64,000 nt of DNA from Streptomyces sp. NBC_00704 (GTDB lineage: Bacteria > Actinomycetota > Actinomycetes > Streptomycetales > Streptomycetaceae): positions 992,001 through 1,056,000 of the forward strand of contig NZ_CP109000.1 in assembly GCF_036226605.1 (NCBI RefSeq), in the 5' to 3' direction. Position numbers and translations under genes: made by a program. The stretch's first letter is position 1. Every line of letters starts with the position of its first letter. The notes under the pieces were generated by a model that saw nothing but the letters and a program-made list of their open reading frames with translations, searched no databases and was not told the origin of the DNA. Shown here piece by piece: positions 45,562 through 54,010 of the stretch.

Positions 45562-46059
45562 TCAGGACTGCTCCCGTTCGGCCCGTCGCCGGACCAGTTC
45601 CTCGACCGCGGAGGGCAGGGTGGTCTCGAAGTCGATGAGTTTCGCCCAGGTCGGGGTGACGACGATCCGGACCATGCCGTCGTAGAGGGAGCGGATCTCG
45701 GCCTCCCACGCGACGCGCTGCTCGGGCGTCATCTCGTAGCTGCCGTTCATCTGGAGGTACTCCTCCGGGATGCCGTCGACGACGTCCAGTTCGGCCCGCC
45801 CGCGGATGAGAAGGATCTTCGGTGGATGAGCCTCCGTGTCGATGGTCAGGGCGACCATGGGGTTCCGGCGCAGCGCGTGCAGCTTCGGGGCGTTCTTCGT
45901 GGTGCACAGGATGATCTCCGAACCGTTCCAGGTGAACGCGATCGGGATGCTGCGCGGTGTGCCGTCCTTGGCGACGTATGCCAGTCGGGTCAGGTCGCGG
46001 GCCAGCAGTTCGCGGCTGAGCGGGCGGTTCAGGACCTCGGCGATCTCGTTCGGTCGCAT
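45562..46059 (-). CDS. PPOX-class FMN/F420-binding oxidoreductase-like protein
   Basis: A 165-residue protein of the pyridoxamine 5'-phosphate oxidase-like split-barrel family: LARLAYVAKDGTPRSIPI-like N-terminus (DLTRLAYVAKDGTPRSIPIA), WNGSEIILCTTKNAPKLHAL and PMVALTIDTEAHPPKILLIR. Members bind FMN or F420 and reduce small molecules. The substrate cannot be read from sequence. GGAGGAACG precedes the ATG at 46,059. It is divergent from the PaaX-family regulator with ~220 bases between starts, so that regulator probably controls it. Confidence 0.85.
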   Translation of the reverse strand: MRPNEIAEVLNRPLSRELLARDLTRLAYVAKDGTPRSIPIAFTWNGSEIILCTTKNAPKLHALRRNPMVALTIDTEAHPPKILLIRGRAELDVVDGIPEEYLQMNGSYEMTPEQRVAWEAEIRSLYDGMVRIVVTPTWAKLIDFETTLPSAVEELVRRRAEREQS

Positions 46060-46280
46060 GGTGATCGTTCCTCCGTCGGCGTCGTTCGTCCGGCGGCACG
46101 TGGGTGGCCGCTCGTGTCCCTGGGACGGAGCCTGCCCGACGTTCTCGACATCCCTCGCGCACGAAATCCGGAAGTTCTCGCGGCCCCGTCCCCGGGCTCC
46201 CGGAACGGTCGCGGGCCACGACGTGTCGTCCGGCCGTTGATCCGCTGTTGACCCGTTCCGGTGATTCCCCGGCCGGTAGT

Positions 46281-47282
46281 GTGGTGGACGCCGTTTCGAT
46301 CGTGTCGGAGCTGACCTTGCCGAACCTGTCCCACCTGGAAGAACTCTTCTCCGACGAGGGCGGCGCCGGTGGTCCGGTGCGCTCCCCCGGCTGGCAGAGC
46401 AGCATGTCACCGCAGGGACTGACGGTGACCCTGATCGCGGACTACACCTTCCCCGACCGCGCGTGGTTGCCGTCGGCGGCGATCGTGGCGCTGCTCGGCG
46501 AGTTCCAGGTGGCCGCAGGCGCCGCCCGTACGACGATCAGCAGGCTGGCTCGTCGTGGGGTGCTGGAGGGCAGCCGGCAGGGGCGGTACAGCTCATACCG
46601 GCTGACGTCGCGGGCCGCCGAGGATCTGTGGAGCGGCGGCAGTTCGATCGCCGCGTTCACCACCCGGCCCGACTCGTGGGACGGCTGGTGGACCCTGATC
46701 GCCTTCTCCGTTCCGGAAGCGCAGAGCACACGGCGCCGCGCACTGCGGACGGCGTTGCGGTGGCGGGGTTTCGCGCCGCTCTACGACGCGGTCTGGGTGT
46801 CGCCGCACCCCCTGACGCCGAAGGGGCGGACCGAGGTGGCCGATCTGGCGCGGGGAGCGGTGAGCGTGTTCCGCGCGCGGCAGGAGAACCTGGAGACGGA
46901 GGCCAACCGCAACCCGGTCGAGGCATGGGACCTCGCCGGCATCGCCGCGCACTACCGGACGTTCGTCAGCCGGTGGAGCAGTCTGCTTCCCCGCATCGAC
47001 GCCGGGGACGTCTCCGGAGCCGAAGCGGTGCGCGCACGCACCGAGGTGATGCACGCCTACCGCCACTTCCCCATCCTGGATCCGTTGCTCCCGATCGGGC
47101 TGCTGCCGCCCGAGTGGCCGCGGTCGCAGGCGCGTGAGGTCTGCGTCGCGGTGTACGACGGCCTGGTCCGGCCGGCCCAGGACCACGTGCGCGCCGTGGC
47201 GGGACGGCTCCCGGAGGGACCGCACCCCGGTATCAGGGCCCACACGATCGCCGGCATGAGCGCGGGCACCGACCACGGCTGA
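46281..47282 (+). CDS. PaaX-family transcriptional regulator
   Basis: A protein of about 333 residues from this start. The N-terminal winged helix (LPSAAIVALLGEFQVAAGAA; RTTISRLARRGVLEGSRQGR; YSSYRLTSRAAEDL) and central WTLIAFSVPEAQ, RRALRTALRWRGFAPLYDAVWVSP are typical of PaaX, a repressor family that responds to aryl-CoA or other ligands in phenylacetate and related catabolism. The C-terminal PaaX_C part includes MHAYRHFPILDPLLPIGLLP. The start is uncertain: GTG at 46,281, 46,284 or 46,302 and ATG at 46,404 are all in frame. Divergent from the PPOX gene. Confidence 0.85.
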   Translation: MVDAVSIVSELTLPNLSHLEELFSDEGGAGGPVRSPGWQSSMSPQGLTVTLIADYTFPDRAWLPSAAIVALLGEFQVAAGAARTTISRLARRGVLEGSRQGRYSSYRLTSRAAEDLWSGGSSIAAFTTRPDSWDGWWTLIAFSVPEAQSTRRRALRTALRWRGFAPLYDAVWVSPHPLTPKGRTEVADLARGAVSVFRARQENLETEANRNPVEAWDLAGIAAHYRTFVSRWSSLLPRIDAGDVSGAEAVRARTEVMHAYRHFPILDPLLPIGLLPPEWPRSQAREVCVAVYDGLVRPAQDHVRAVAGRLPEGPHPGIRAHTIAGMSAGTDHG

Positions 47283-47456
47283 CACCCGCCCTCCCCGGCA
47301 CGGCTGCTGCCCGCGACCTCCCGCGAACCCGGCCCCCCGGCCGGTCGCCGGACAGGCGGTCCCGAGGGTGTCGAGGGCACGGGCGGTGTCCGGCTGTCCG
47401 GCGCCGGTGCCCCCGACCTGGCGGGGCGGGCGGGTGCGGGGTGGCTCAGGGGGCCG

Positions 47457-49370
47457 TCACGACGGGCCGGTGCGGGCCGCCGACGGCGTCCGACGGTCGT
47501 CGTGCGGCGTCCGGGGCGGCGGTCCGGGCAGTGCGCCGGAGCGGGGTTCCGGGGCCGGGGGTCCGGCAGGCTGCGGGGTGCTCTCGCCGAGGAAGCCGCC
47601 CGACTGGTGCTGCCAGAGTCTGGCGTAGGCGCCGTCGGCGTCGAGGAGTTCCTCGTGCGTGCCCTGTTCGACGACCCGCCCGTGGTCGAGGACGACGAGG
47701 CGGTCCATTCCGGCGACCGTGCTCAGACGGTGGGCGACCACGAGGGCCGTACGGCCGTCCATCAACCGCCACAGGGCGTCCTGGACGAGGAGTTCGCTCT
47801 CCGAGTCCAGCGCGCTGGTCGCCTCGTCGAGCAGCAGGATCGGGGCGTCCCGCAGGATGGCCCTGGCGAGGGCGACGCGCTGGCGCTGGCCGCCGGAGAG
47901 TTTCACCCCCCGCTCGCCCACCAGGGTGCCGAAGCCGTCGGGGAGCCGGCCGGCGAACTCCGTGACGTGTGCGGCGGCCGCCGCGGCGTGGATCTCCTCG
48001 TCGGTGGCGCCGGGCCGGGCGAAGGCGATGTTGTCGCGCAGGCTGCGGTGGAACATGGCGGGTTCCTGCGGGACGTAGGCGATCAGGGAGCGCAGGTCGC
48101 TCTGGCGCAGCCGGCTGATGTCCTGGCCGCCGATCAGGATGCGTCCGCCGTCGATGTCCGACATCCGCAGCAGGAGCCGGGTGAGCGTGGTCTTGCCGCC
48201 GCCCGACCTGCCGACCAGGCCGACGCGCGCGCCCGCGGGCACGTCCAGGTCGAGCCCCCGGAAGATCGGCTCGGCGCCCGCGTGGGCGAAGGTCACCGCG
48301 GCGAAGCGGACGCCGGTGTCCCGCGGCGCGAGGGGTTCGGGTTCGCCCGGGTCGAGCACGGTGGGCGGGTCGAGCAGCAGCTCGGTGAACTGCGCCGCCT
48401 CGGTCATCGAGCTTTCCAGCCGCCGGTAGATCTGGTTGAACTCGAACATGATCTGGGTCGCGTTGGAGTAGTAGGTGAACGCGACGACGACCTCCTCCAC
48501 CCCCTGGCCCGGGCCGCCGAGGACGACGGCGACCAGCAGACCGAGCACGTTGGTCAGCACGGACAGGGGAGCGATCAGGGTGTCGACGCGCAGATTGCCG
48601 TAGTCCCACGAGGTCAGCGTCAGGCGCCGGGAGTCCGCCACGCGGCGGCGGTGCTCGTCGGCCTCGCGGTCCTCGGCGGCGAACGCGCGGATGGTCTCCA
48701 TGTTGACGAGGCTGTCGGCGACGTGACCGGAGACCCGGGCGATCGCCGCCTCACGGTCGTTGACGAGCCTCTGCCGACGGCGGATCAGGGGCGTCGCCGC
48801 CAGCACGGTCAGCGCGATCATCGTCAGGAGGCCGACGACGAGCATCGGCTCGTAGCTCCACAGCACGACGGCGCCGAACACCAGCGGGACGAGGCTGCCG
48901 ACGATCCGGTACGTCACCGTGTCGACGAAGTCCTCGAAGCGTTTGCCGAAGCTCAGCACCCGTTTGGTGAGGGATCCGGCGAAGTTGTCGTGGAAGAAGG
49001 CGGCGTCCTTGGCGAGGAGTTCGTCCATGCCGCTCACGTAGAGGTGTTCCATGCCGAGGGCGTCCACGCGGTTCAGGCAGTGCTGCCCGACCCGCCACAC
49101 GGCTTCGGCGAGCAGCAGCGTCACACCGAAGCCCAGCACGTAGGGCAGTGCCGTGCCGAGGGTGAGACCGCCCGCGTCGGCGGCCTGACCTGCCAGTTTG
49201 GCAATCAGAAGAGGGGCGATGTAGCGGATGCCGATGTTGCCCAGGGCCGGCAGCAGCAGCGCGGGCAGCGCCAGCCGGCGTAGTCGCAGCAGTTCGCGGC
49301 CGTAGTGGCGCAGCGCCAGAAGCACCGCGCTCCTGTCCGGCGTCGGTCCTGGTTTCTCTGTGGTGCCCAT
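47457..49370 (-). CDS. ABC transporter, fused permease-ATPase (exporter type)
   Basis: A 637-residue half-transporter. Six membrane helices occupy the first ~330 residues, followed by a nucleotide-binding domain: Walker A LVGRSGGGKTTLTRLLLR near 387, ABC signature KLSGGQRQRVALARAIL near 490, Walker B ILLLDEATSALDSE near 513 and the switch His in ALVVAHRLSTVAG. The substrate is unknown; exporters of this form move lipids, peptides or drugs. The ATG at 49,370 has CGGGAG close upstream. The frame stays open far upstream through the RNase J gene on the other strand, which is only a GC-rich shadow. Confidence 0.9.
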   Translation of the reverse strand: MGTTEKPGPTPDRSAVLLALRHYGRELLRLRRLALPALLLPALGNIGIRYIAPLLIAKLAGQAADAGGLTLGTALPYVLGFGVTLLLAEAVWRVGQHCLNRVDALGMEHLYVSGMDELLAKDAAFFHDNFAGSLTKRVLSFGKRFEDFVDTVTYRIVGSLVPLVFGAVVLWSYEPMLVVGLLTMIALTVLAATPLIRRRQRLVNDREAAIARVSGHVADSLVNMETIRAFAAEDREADEHRRRVADSRRLTLTSWDYGNLRVDTLIAPLSVLTNVLGLLVAVVLGGPGQGVEEVVVAFTYYSNATQIMFEFNQIYRRLESSMTEAAQFTELLLDPPTVLDPGEPEPLAPRDTGVRFAAVTFAHAGAEPIFRGLDLDVPAGARVGLVGRSGGGKTTLTRLLLRMSDIDGGRILIGGQDISRLRQSDLRSLIAYVPQEPAMFHRSLRDNIAFARPGATDEEIHAAAAAAHVTEFAGRLPDGFGTLVGERGVKLSGGQRQRVALARAILRDAPILLLDEATSALDSESELLVQDALWRLMDGRTALVVAHRLSTVAGMDRLVVLDHGRVVEQGTHEELLDADGAYARLWQHQSGGFLGESTPQPAGPPAPEPRSGALPGPPPRTPHDDRRTPSAARTGPS

Positions 49371-49637
49371 CACACTCCCGGAGGTCGGAAGTCGGAAGTG
49401 TCCCGTTCGCGGAGGCTCCGGGTCCACGCATTTACGGCGGACCGGCGACAACCGGACAGCGGCGCGTTCAAGGGGACGCAGCGGACGTATGCGGATCGAC
49501 CAGGAGGGGGTCACACCGACGCCGGACGCCGGCGGCGGACCGAGACGCCCGGGTTCCTCCCCCGGCCGGCCGTCCGCCGGGTCGTGGAAGGCGGGGCAAT
49601 GGATCACTCCGTCCCGCACTCCGGGTACCGTCAGGGT

Positions 49638-51323
49638 ATGAGTCATCCGCACCCCGAACTGAAAGCCGCCCCTCCCCTTCCCGAAGGAGGGCTGCGGGTC
49701 ATCGCCCTGGGCGGCCTGGGTGAGATCGGCCGCAACATGACCGTCTTCGAGTACGCCGGCAAACTGCTCATCGTCGACTGCGGCGTGCTGTTTCCCGAGG
49801 AGACCCAGCCCGGCGTGGACGTGATCCTGCCGGACTTCACCTCGATCCGGGACCGACTGGACGACATCGTGGGCATCGTCCTCACCCATGGCCACGAGGA
49901 CCACATCGGCGGCGTGCCGTACCTGCTGCGCGAGCGGCGCGACATCCCCGTGGTCGGTTCCAAGCTGACGCTGGCGTTCCTGGAGGCCAAGCTCAAGGAG
50001 CACGGCATCCGGCCCCGCACGGTACGGGTGCGGGAGGGCGACCGGCGGCGCTTCGGCCCCTTCGACTGCGAGTTCGTGGCGGTCAACCACTCCATTCCGG
50101 ACAGCCTCGCGGTCGCGATCCGCACCGGCGCCGGGATGGTGCTGCACACCGGCGACTTCAAGATGGACCAGTTCCCCCTCGACGACCGCATCACGGACCT
50201 GCGCGCCTTCGCCCGTCTGGGCGAGGAGGGCGTGGACCTGTTCCTCACCGACTCCACCAACGCCGAGGTGCCCGGCTTCACCACTTCGGAGCGGGAGCTG
50301 AACCCGGCGATCGAGCAGGTGATGCGCACCGCGCCGCGGCGGGTCATCGTCTCCAGTTTCGCCAGCCATGTGCACCGCATCCAGCAGGTGCTGGACGCCG
50401 CCCACCAGCACGGCCGCAAGGTCGCCTTCGTGGGCCGGTCGATGGTCCGCAACATGGGCATCGCCCGTGACCTGGGCTATCTGAAGGTTCCGTCCGGTCT
50501 GGTGGTGAGCACCAAGGAGCTGGAGAAGCTCCCGGACCACAAGATCACTCTGGTGTGCACCGGGTCCCAGGGCGAGCCGATGGCGGCGCTGTCGCGGATG
50601 GCCAACCGCGATCACGTCATCCGCATCGGCAAGGGCGACACGGTCCTGCTCGCCAGCTCCCTCATCCCGGGCAACGAGAACGCCATCTACCGCGTGATCA
50701 ACGGACTCACCCGGTGGGGCGCCCATGTGGTCCACAAGGGCAACGCCAAGGTGCACGTCTCCGGTCACGCCAGCGCCGGCGAACTCGTCTACTGCTACAA
50801 CATCGTCAAGCCGCGCAACGTGATGCCCGTGCACGGCGAATGGCGTCATCTGCGGGCCAACGGCGATCTCGCCATCCGTACGGGTGTCGACCCCGAGCGG
50901 GTCGTCATCGCCGAGGACGGCGTCGTCGTCGACCTCGTGGGCGGGAAGGCGTCCATCACCGGCAAGGTCCCCGCGGGCAACGTCTACGTGGACGGCATGG
51001 AGGTCGGCGGAGCCACCGAGGCGTCCTTGAAGGACCGTCTCACGCTCGCCTCCGAGGGCGTGGTCACGGTGGTGGCGATCGTCGACGCGGACACCGGCGC
51101 GCTCGCCGAGGCCCCCGACTTCCTGGCCCGGGGCTTCGTCCACGACGAGGCCACCTTCGAGCCCGTCATCCCCGTCATCGAGAAGACCCTGGCCACCGCG
51201 GCCGAGGAGGGCGTCGGGGACGCACGCCAGCTGGAACAGCTCGTCGCCCGCGCCGTGGCGAACTGGGCGTTCCGCACCTACCGCCGCAAGCCCCTCATCA
51301 TCCCCGTCATCATCGACGCCTGA
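49638..51323 (+). CDS. rnj: Ribonuclease J
   Basis: A 561-residue metallo-beta-lactamase/beta-CASP ribonuclease. The zinc motif LTHGHEDHIGG lies near residue 82, with LHTGDFKMD and TDSTNAE further on, beta-CASP motifs in the middle (RVIVSSFASHVHRIQQ; VCTGSQGEP), and a C-terminal part ending RKPLIIPVIIDA. The length equals the known Streptomyces RNase J. It is a 5'-3' exo- and endoribonuclease in mRNA decay and rRNA maturation. The usual Streptomyces copy is next to dapA; here the neighbours are an ABC exporter and an IS30 element, so this may be a second copy. The start ATG has only weak AGGG upstream. Confidence 0.92.
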   Translation: MSHPHPELKAAPPLPEGGLRVIALGGLGEIGRNMTVFEYAGKLLIVDCGVLFPEETQPGVDVILPDFTSIRDRLDDIVGIVLTHGHEDHIGGVPYLLRERRDIPVVGSKLTLAFLEAKLKEHGIRPRTVRVREGDRRRFGPFDCEFVAVNHSIPDSLAVAIRTGAGMVLHTGDFKMDQFPLDDRITDLRAFARLGEEGVDLFLTDSTNAEVPGFTTSERELNPAIEQVMRTAPRRVIVSSFASHVHRIQQVLDAAHQHGRKVAFVGRSMVRNMGIARDLGYLKVPSGLVVSTKELEKLPDHKITLVCTGSQGEPMAALSRMANRDHVIRIGKGDTVLLASSLIPGNENAIYRVINGLTRWGAHVVHKGNAKVHVSGHASAGELVYCYNIVKPRNVMPVHGEWRHLRANGDLAIRTGVDPERVVIAEDGVVVDLVGGKASITGKVPAGNVYVDGMEVGGATEASLKDRLTLASEGVVTVVAIVDADTGALAEAPDFLARGFVHDEATFEPVIPVIEKTLATAAEEGVGDARQLEQLVARAVANWAFRTYRRKPLIIPVIIDA

Positions 51324-51385
51324 GACACGGCCGCACGGCGGCACAGCGGACGACGCCCCCGGAACCGGTCAGGCGGGTTCTATTG

Positions 51386-51424
51386 ATCCCCGCAACACCC
51401 TGGAGTTCAGGGAGTTGCGGGGAT
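51386..51424 (+). promoter_or_regulatory. Hairpin at IS30 left end, upstream of transposase start
   Basis: ATCCCCGCAAC...GTTGCGGGGAT forms an 11-base perfect stem with an inner CCT/AGG pairing, overlapping the left terminal repeat and ending two bases before the transposase GTG. In RNA it would occlude the start region, a known way for insertion sequences to block transposase synthesis from outside promoters. Confidence 0.55.
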
Positions 51425-51425
51425 C

Positions 51426-52808
51426 GTGGATTTTGAGGTGCTGAAGGCGAAGTTCTTCGAGGCGCTGGATCGGGAGGACGGCGGCATCACCGCTGCCGCT
51501 CGCGCAGTCGGAGTGAACCGCAATACGGCGTTCGGATGGGCCCGTCAGGCTGGTGTCCGAGGTCGCGGCAAGCCCGGCACATCCGGGCATCCCGGTCGGG
51601 CGGAGTACGAGCGGCTGCGTGCGGCCGGAGTCCATCGCCGCGATGCCGCCGCGCAGGTCGGCGTCCACGAGCGCACCGCTCGGGACTGGGACCAAGGGAT
51701 CCGGCAGATCGGCCACTCGCGCCTGCATGCAGACGGCCGCCTGATCGACTATACGACCGGTGTGATCACCATCGTTACTGCCGCGTCGAAGCCGTCCGTT
51801 GCCGCGGTCGAGGCCGGGCTGCACCCCCGTTTCCTCACCGTGGCCGAGCGGGAGCTGATCGCCGACATGCGCCGTGAGGGCCGCTCGCTGCGCGCGATCG
51901 GACGGGCACTCGGCCGGCCGGCCTCCACCGTCAAGCGTGAGATCGACGCCCGTGCGGTCAACGGCGTCTACCGGCCGCACCAAGCCCAGCGGGCATGGGC
52001 GAAGAGCCGGTCGCGTCCAAAGGACTCCAAGCTGGCCCGGGAAGGAGCGTTGCGCGACTTCGCTACGGCCAAGCTCCAGGAACGCTGGTCGCCCGAGCAG
52101 ATCTGCCACGCTCTGCTCATCGAGTTCCCCGACGACGAGAGCATGCGCGTGAGTCCGGAGACGATCTACCAGGCGGTCTACGTCCAGGCCCGCGGCGGAC
52201 TGCGCCGCGAGGTCGCCCTGGCGCTGCGCACCGGACGCACCCGCCGCAAGCCCCACCGCAGCCCGGAGCAGCGCACTCGCCGCTTCGTCGACGAGATGGT
52301 GATGATCTCCGAGCGGCCGCCGGAGGTCGAGGACCGGGCTGTTCCTGGCCACTGGGAAGGCGATCTGATCGTCGGCCCCCGCAGCGAGAGCGCGATAGTG
52401 ACCCTGGTCGAGCGCTCCACCCGCTACGTCCTGCTCGGACATCTGCCCGGCGGGCACACGGCCGAGGAAGTCCGCGATGTGCTGGTGCCGCTGATCCAGA
52501 CCCTGCCCGAGCACCTGCGTGGCTCGCTGACCTGGGACCAGGGCTGCGAGATGGCCGCGCACAAGCAGTTCACCGTGGCCACCGGCGTGCCAGTCTACTT
52601 CTGCGACCCCCACTCGCCCTGGCAGCGCGGATCGAACGAGAACACCAACGGCCTGCTGCGGCAGTACTTCCCCAAAGGCACCGACCTCTCCGCGCACAGT
52701 CCCGCAGACCTCGAACACGTTGCCCAGCAACTCAACGGCCGGCCACGCAAAACGCTCGGCTGGAGAACCCCAGCCGAGCGCCTGCGTGATCTACTGACGG
52801 CCGCATAA
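51426..52808 (+). CDS. IS30-family transposase
   Basis: A 460-residue transposase. The N-terminal HTH segment ITAAARAVGVNRNTAFGWAR is followed by the IS30 HTH_38 region (LTVAERELIADMRREGRSLR; AIGRALGRPASTVKREI). The DDE catalytic core has Asp in VPGHWEGDLIVG, Asp in SLTWDQGCEMA and Glu in RGSNENTNGLLRQYFPKGTD. This form with an extra ~120-residue N-terminus is common in actinobacteria. It starts with GTG at 51,426, with no good ribosome site outside the hairpin. All catalytic residues are present, so the element should be active. Confidence 0.95.
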   Translation: MDFEVLKAKFFEALDREDGGITAAARAVGVNRNTAFGWARQAGVRGRGKPGTSGHPGRAEYERLRAAGVHRRDAAAQVGVHERTARDWDQGIRQIGHSRLHADGRLIDYTTGVITIVTAASKPSVAAVEAGLHPRFLTVAERELIADMRREGRSLRAIGRALGRPASTVKREIDARAVNGVYRPHQAQRAWAKSRSRPKDSKLAREGALRDFATAKLQERWSPEQICHALLIEFPDDESMRVSPETIYQAVYVQARGGLRREVALALRTGRTRRKPHRSPEQRTRRFVDEMVMISERPPEVEDRAVPGHWEGDLIVGPRSESAIVTLVERSTRYVLLGHLPGGHTAEEVRDVLVPLIQTLPEHLRGSLTWDQGCEMAAHKQFTVATGVPVYFCDPHSPWQRGSNENTNGLLRQYFPKGTDLSAHSPADLEHVAQQLNGRPRKTLGWRTPAERLRDLLTAA

Positions 52809-52914
52809 GCCATCAGGTGTTGCGAGGACCCCGAGAATCCGCCTCACGGTTGCGGGGGCGTCGTGGCGACAGCCGTCAGTGCGGCCAGCCCGTGCGGTAC
52901 GGGCAGCCGCTTCG

Positions 52915-53241
52915 TCAGGCCGTCGCGGAGGCGGGGGCCGGGGCTCCGAGCATCGCGGAGGCGCGTTGCAGCGAGCTGAGGACGCCCACGGGGGCGGGCG
53001 CGGCACCGGGGACGCTGCGGCAGGTGAAGCCGAGCTGGGCCATGGCGCGGGTCACCTCGGCGGCGCTGAAGTCACGGCGGTCCTGGCGGGTGAGGACCTG
53101 GCCGACCTGCTTGACGGGGTAGTGGCGGCGGCCGATGGTCACGGATTCGCCGGTGACCGGCTCGGGCTTGACGCCCTTCATCGAATCCAGGACCCCGCCC
53201 TTGGTGAGTTCGAACGGGAAACGGGCGATGACGCAGCGCAT
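52915..53241 (-). CDS. Conserved small protein downstream of cold-shock gene
   Basis: A 108-residue protein (MRCVIARFPFELTKGGVLDS; KPEPVTGESVTIGRRHYPVK; RAMAQLGFTCRS) of a family that in Streptomyces regularly follows a cold-shock protein gene. The function is unknown. GAGG lies a few bases before the ATG. It is in the same direction as the cold-shock gene, separated by 169 bases that contain a strong hairpin, so expression may depend on read-through. Confidence 0.8.
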   Translation of the reverse strand: MRCVIARFPFELTKGGVLDSMKGVKPEPVTGESVTIGRRHYPVKQVGQVLTRQDRRDFSAAEVTRAMAQLGFTCRSVPGAAPAPVGVLSSLQRASAMLGAPAPASATA

Positions 53242-53356
53242 GGGGCCTCACAAAGGAGAAGGGGAGAGCGGTCCGACGGGCAATTCTCGCAACGTGAGCC
53301 GCAGGGGAAGCCCGGAATGCGGGGCGACGACGGAGCGGGAAAAGCGGAAAGCATGC

Positions 53357-53394
53357 AGCTGGGGCCCGCACCCCGAAGGATGCGGGCCCCAGCT
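53357..53394 (-). terminator. Strong hairpin between cold-shock gene and its downstream neighbour
   Basis: A perfect 14-base stem, AGCTGGGGCCCGCA/TGCGGGCCCCAGCT, with a 10-base loop starts 16 bases after the cold-shock stop codon. It would end or attenuate transcription and stabilise the short cold-shock mRNA. Confidence 0.8.
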
Positions 53395-53410
53395 ACGTGT
53401 GTGCGCGACG

Positions 53411-53614
53411 TCAGGCCGGAACGATGTTCTCGGCCGTCGGGCCCTTCTGGCCCTGGGCGATGTCGAAAGTGACCTTCTGGCCTTCGAGCAGCTCGCGGAA
53501 ACCCTGCGTCGCGATGTTCGAGTAGTGGGCGAAGACGTCGGCGCCGCCGCCGTCCTGCTCGATGAAGCCGAAGCCCTTTTCCGCGTTGAACCACTTCACG
53601 GTACCAGCAGCCAT
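53411..53614 (-). CDS. Cold-shock protein, single CSD domain
   Basis: A 67-residue cold-shock-domain RNA chaperone: [15 protein letters not shown] (RNP1), [10 protein letters not shown] (RNP2), [17 protein letters not shown]. It binds single-stranded nucleic acid and prevents RNA structure in the cold or at growth transitions. GAAGGAG lies 8-14 bases before the ATG. Roughly 200 bases upstream are free of genes on this strand, leaving room for a long 5' leader, a common regulatory site in this family. Confidence 0.96.
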   Translation of the reverse strand: MAAGTVKWFNAEKGFGFIEQDGGGADVFAHYSNIATQGFRELLEGQKVTFDIAQGQKGPTAENIVPA

Positions 53615-53954
53615 GTCAATTCTCCTTCGGGGCAGTGCATCGGCGTCCGCACTGCGCGGATGCCGTGTCGCCGCAATTGATCACCCACCCGGAAAAGACC
53701 GGAAATACAAAAGCGCTCCGCACCGCGAAATTCCGGTGGGGCACTTGAAGTCTCGGGAACCACAACTGCAACTGAGATCGACAGTAGCACGCCGAAACGG
53801 CCCGTGCACGGAACACAATTTCGCGTCCGCCCGTCAATCCTAAAACCCTCAGGGCCCGGTCGGCGGAATTCTCGCTTCGCGGTGACAGATATACGGTCGC
53901 CCTGGTTCGACGTCCGGCCGGAGACGGCGGACCGGAGGGGCCGGGGCCGGGCCC

Positions 53955-54008
53955 CCGCCGCGCCCGGCCCCCGTCGTGCCCGGCCCCCCGCCGTGCCCGC
54001 CCCCGTCG
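53955..54008. repeat. Three GC-rich ~17-base repeats after the esterase gene
   Basis: Imperfect copies of GCCCGGCCCCCGTCGT occur three times directly downstream of the esterase stop. They can pair with the GGGGCCGGGGCCGGGC just beyond and may act as a terminator. Confidence 0.45.
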
Positions 54009-54010
54009 GG

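Larger units (their letters stand above)
51375..52840 (+). mobile_element. Complete IS30-family insertion sequence
   Basis: The element is bounded by imperfect ~25-base inverted repeats: GGGTTCTATTGATCCCCGCA... at 51,375-51,399 and its mirror ending ...CCCCGAGAATCC at 52,816-52,840 (17 or more of 25 positions match, including CGCAACACC). One intact transposase gene fills the inside. A clear target-site duplication cannot be fixed by eye because only two or three flanking bases match. The intact gene suggests recent arrival between RNase J and the cold-shock region. Confidence 0.8.

Noticed and set aside
47457..51344. 1,295-residue leftward frame including the ABC transporter
   Set aside because: The upstream two-thirds is antisense to RNase J; transporter homology begins at ATG 49,370 with a ribosome site.
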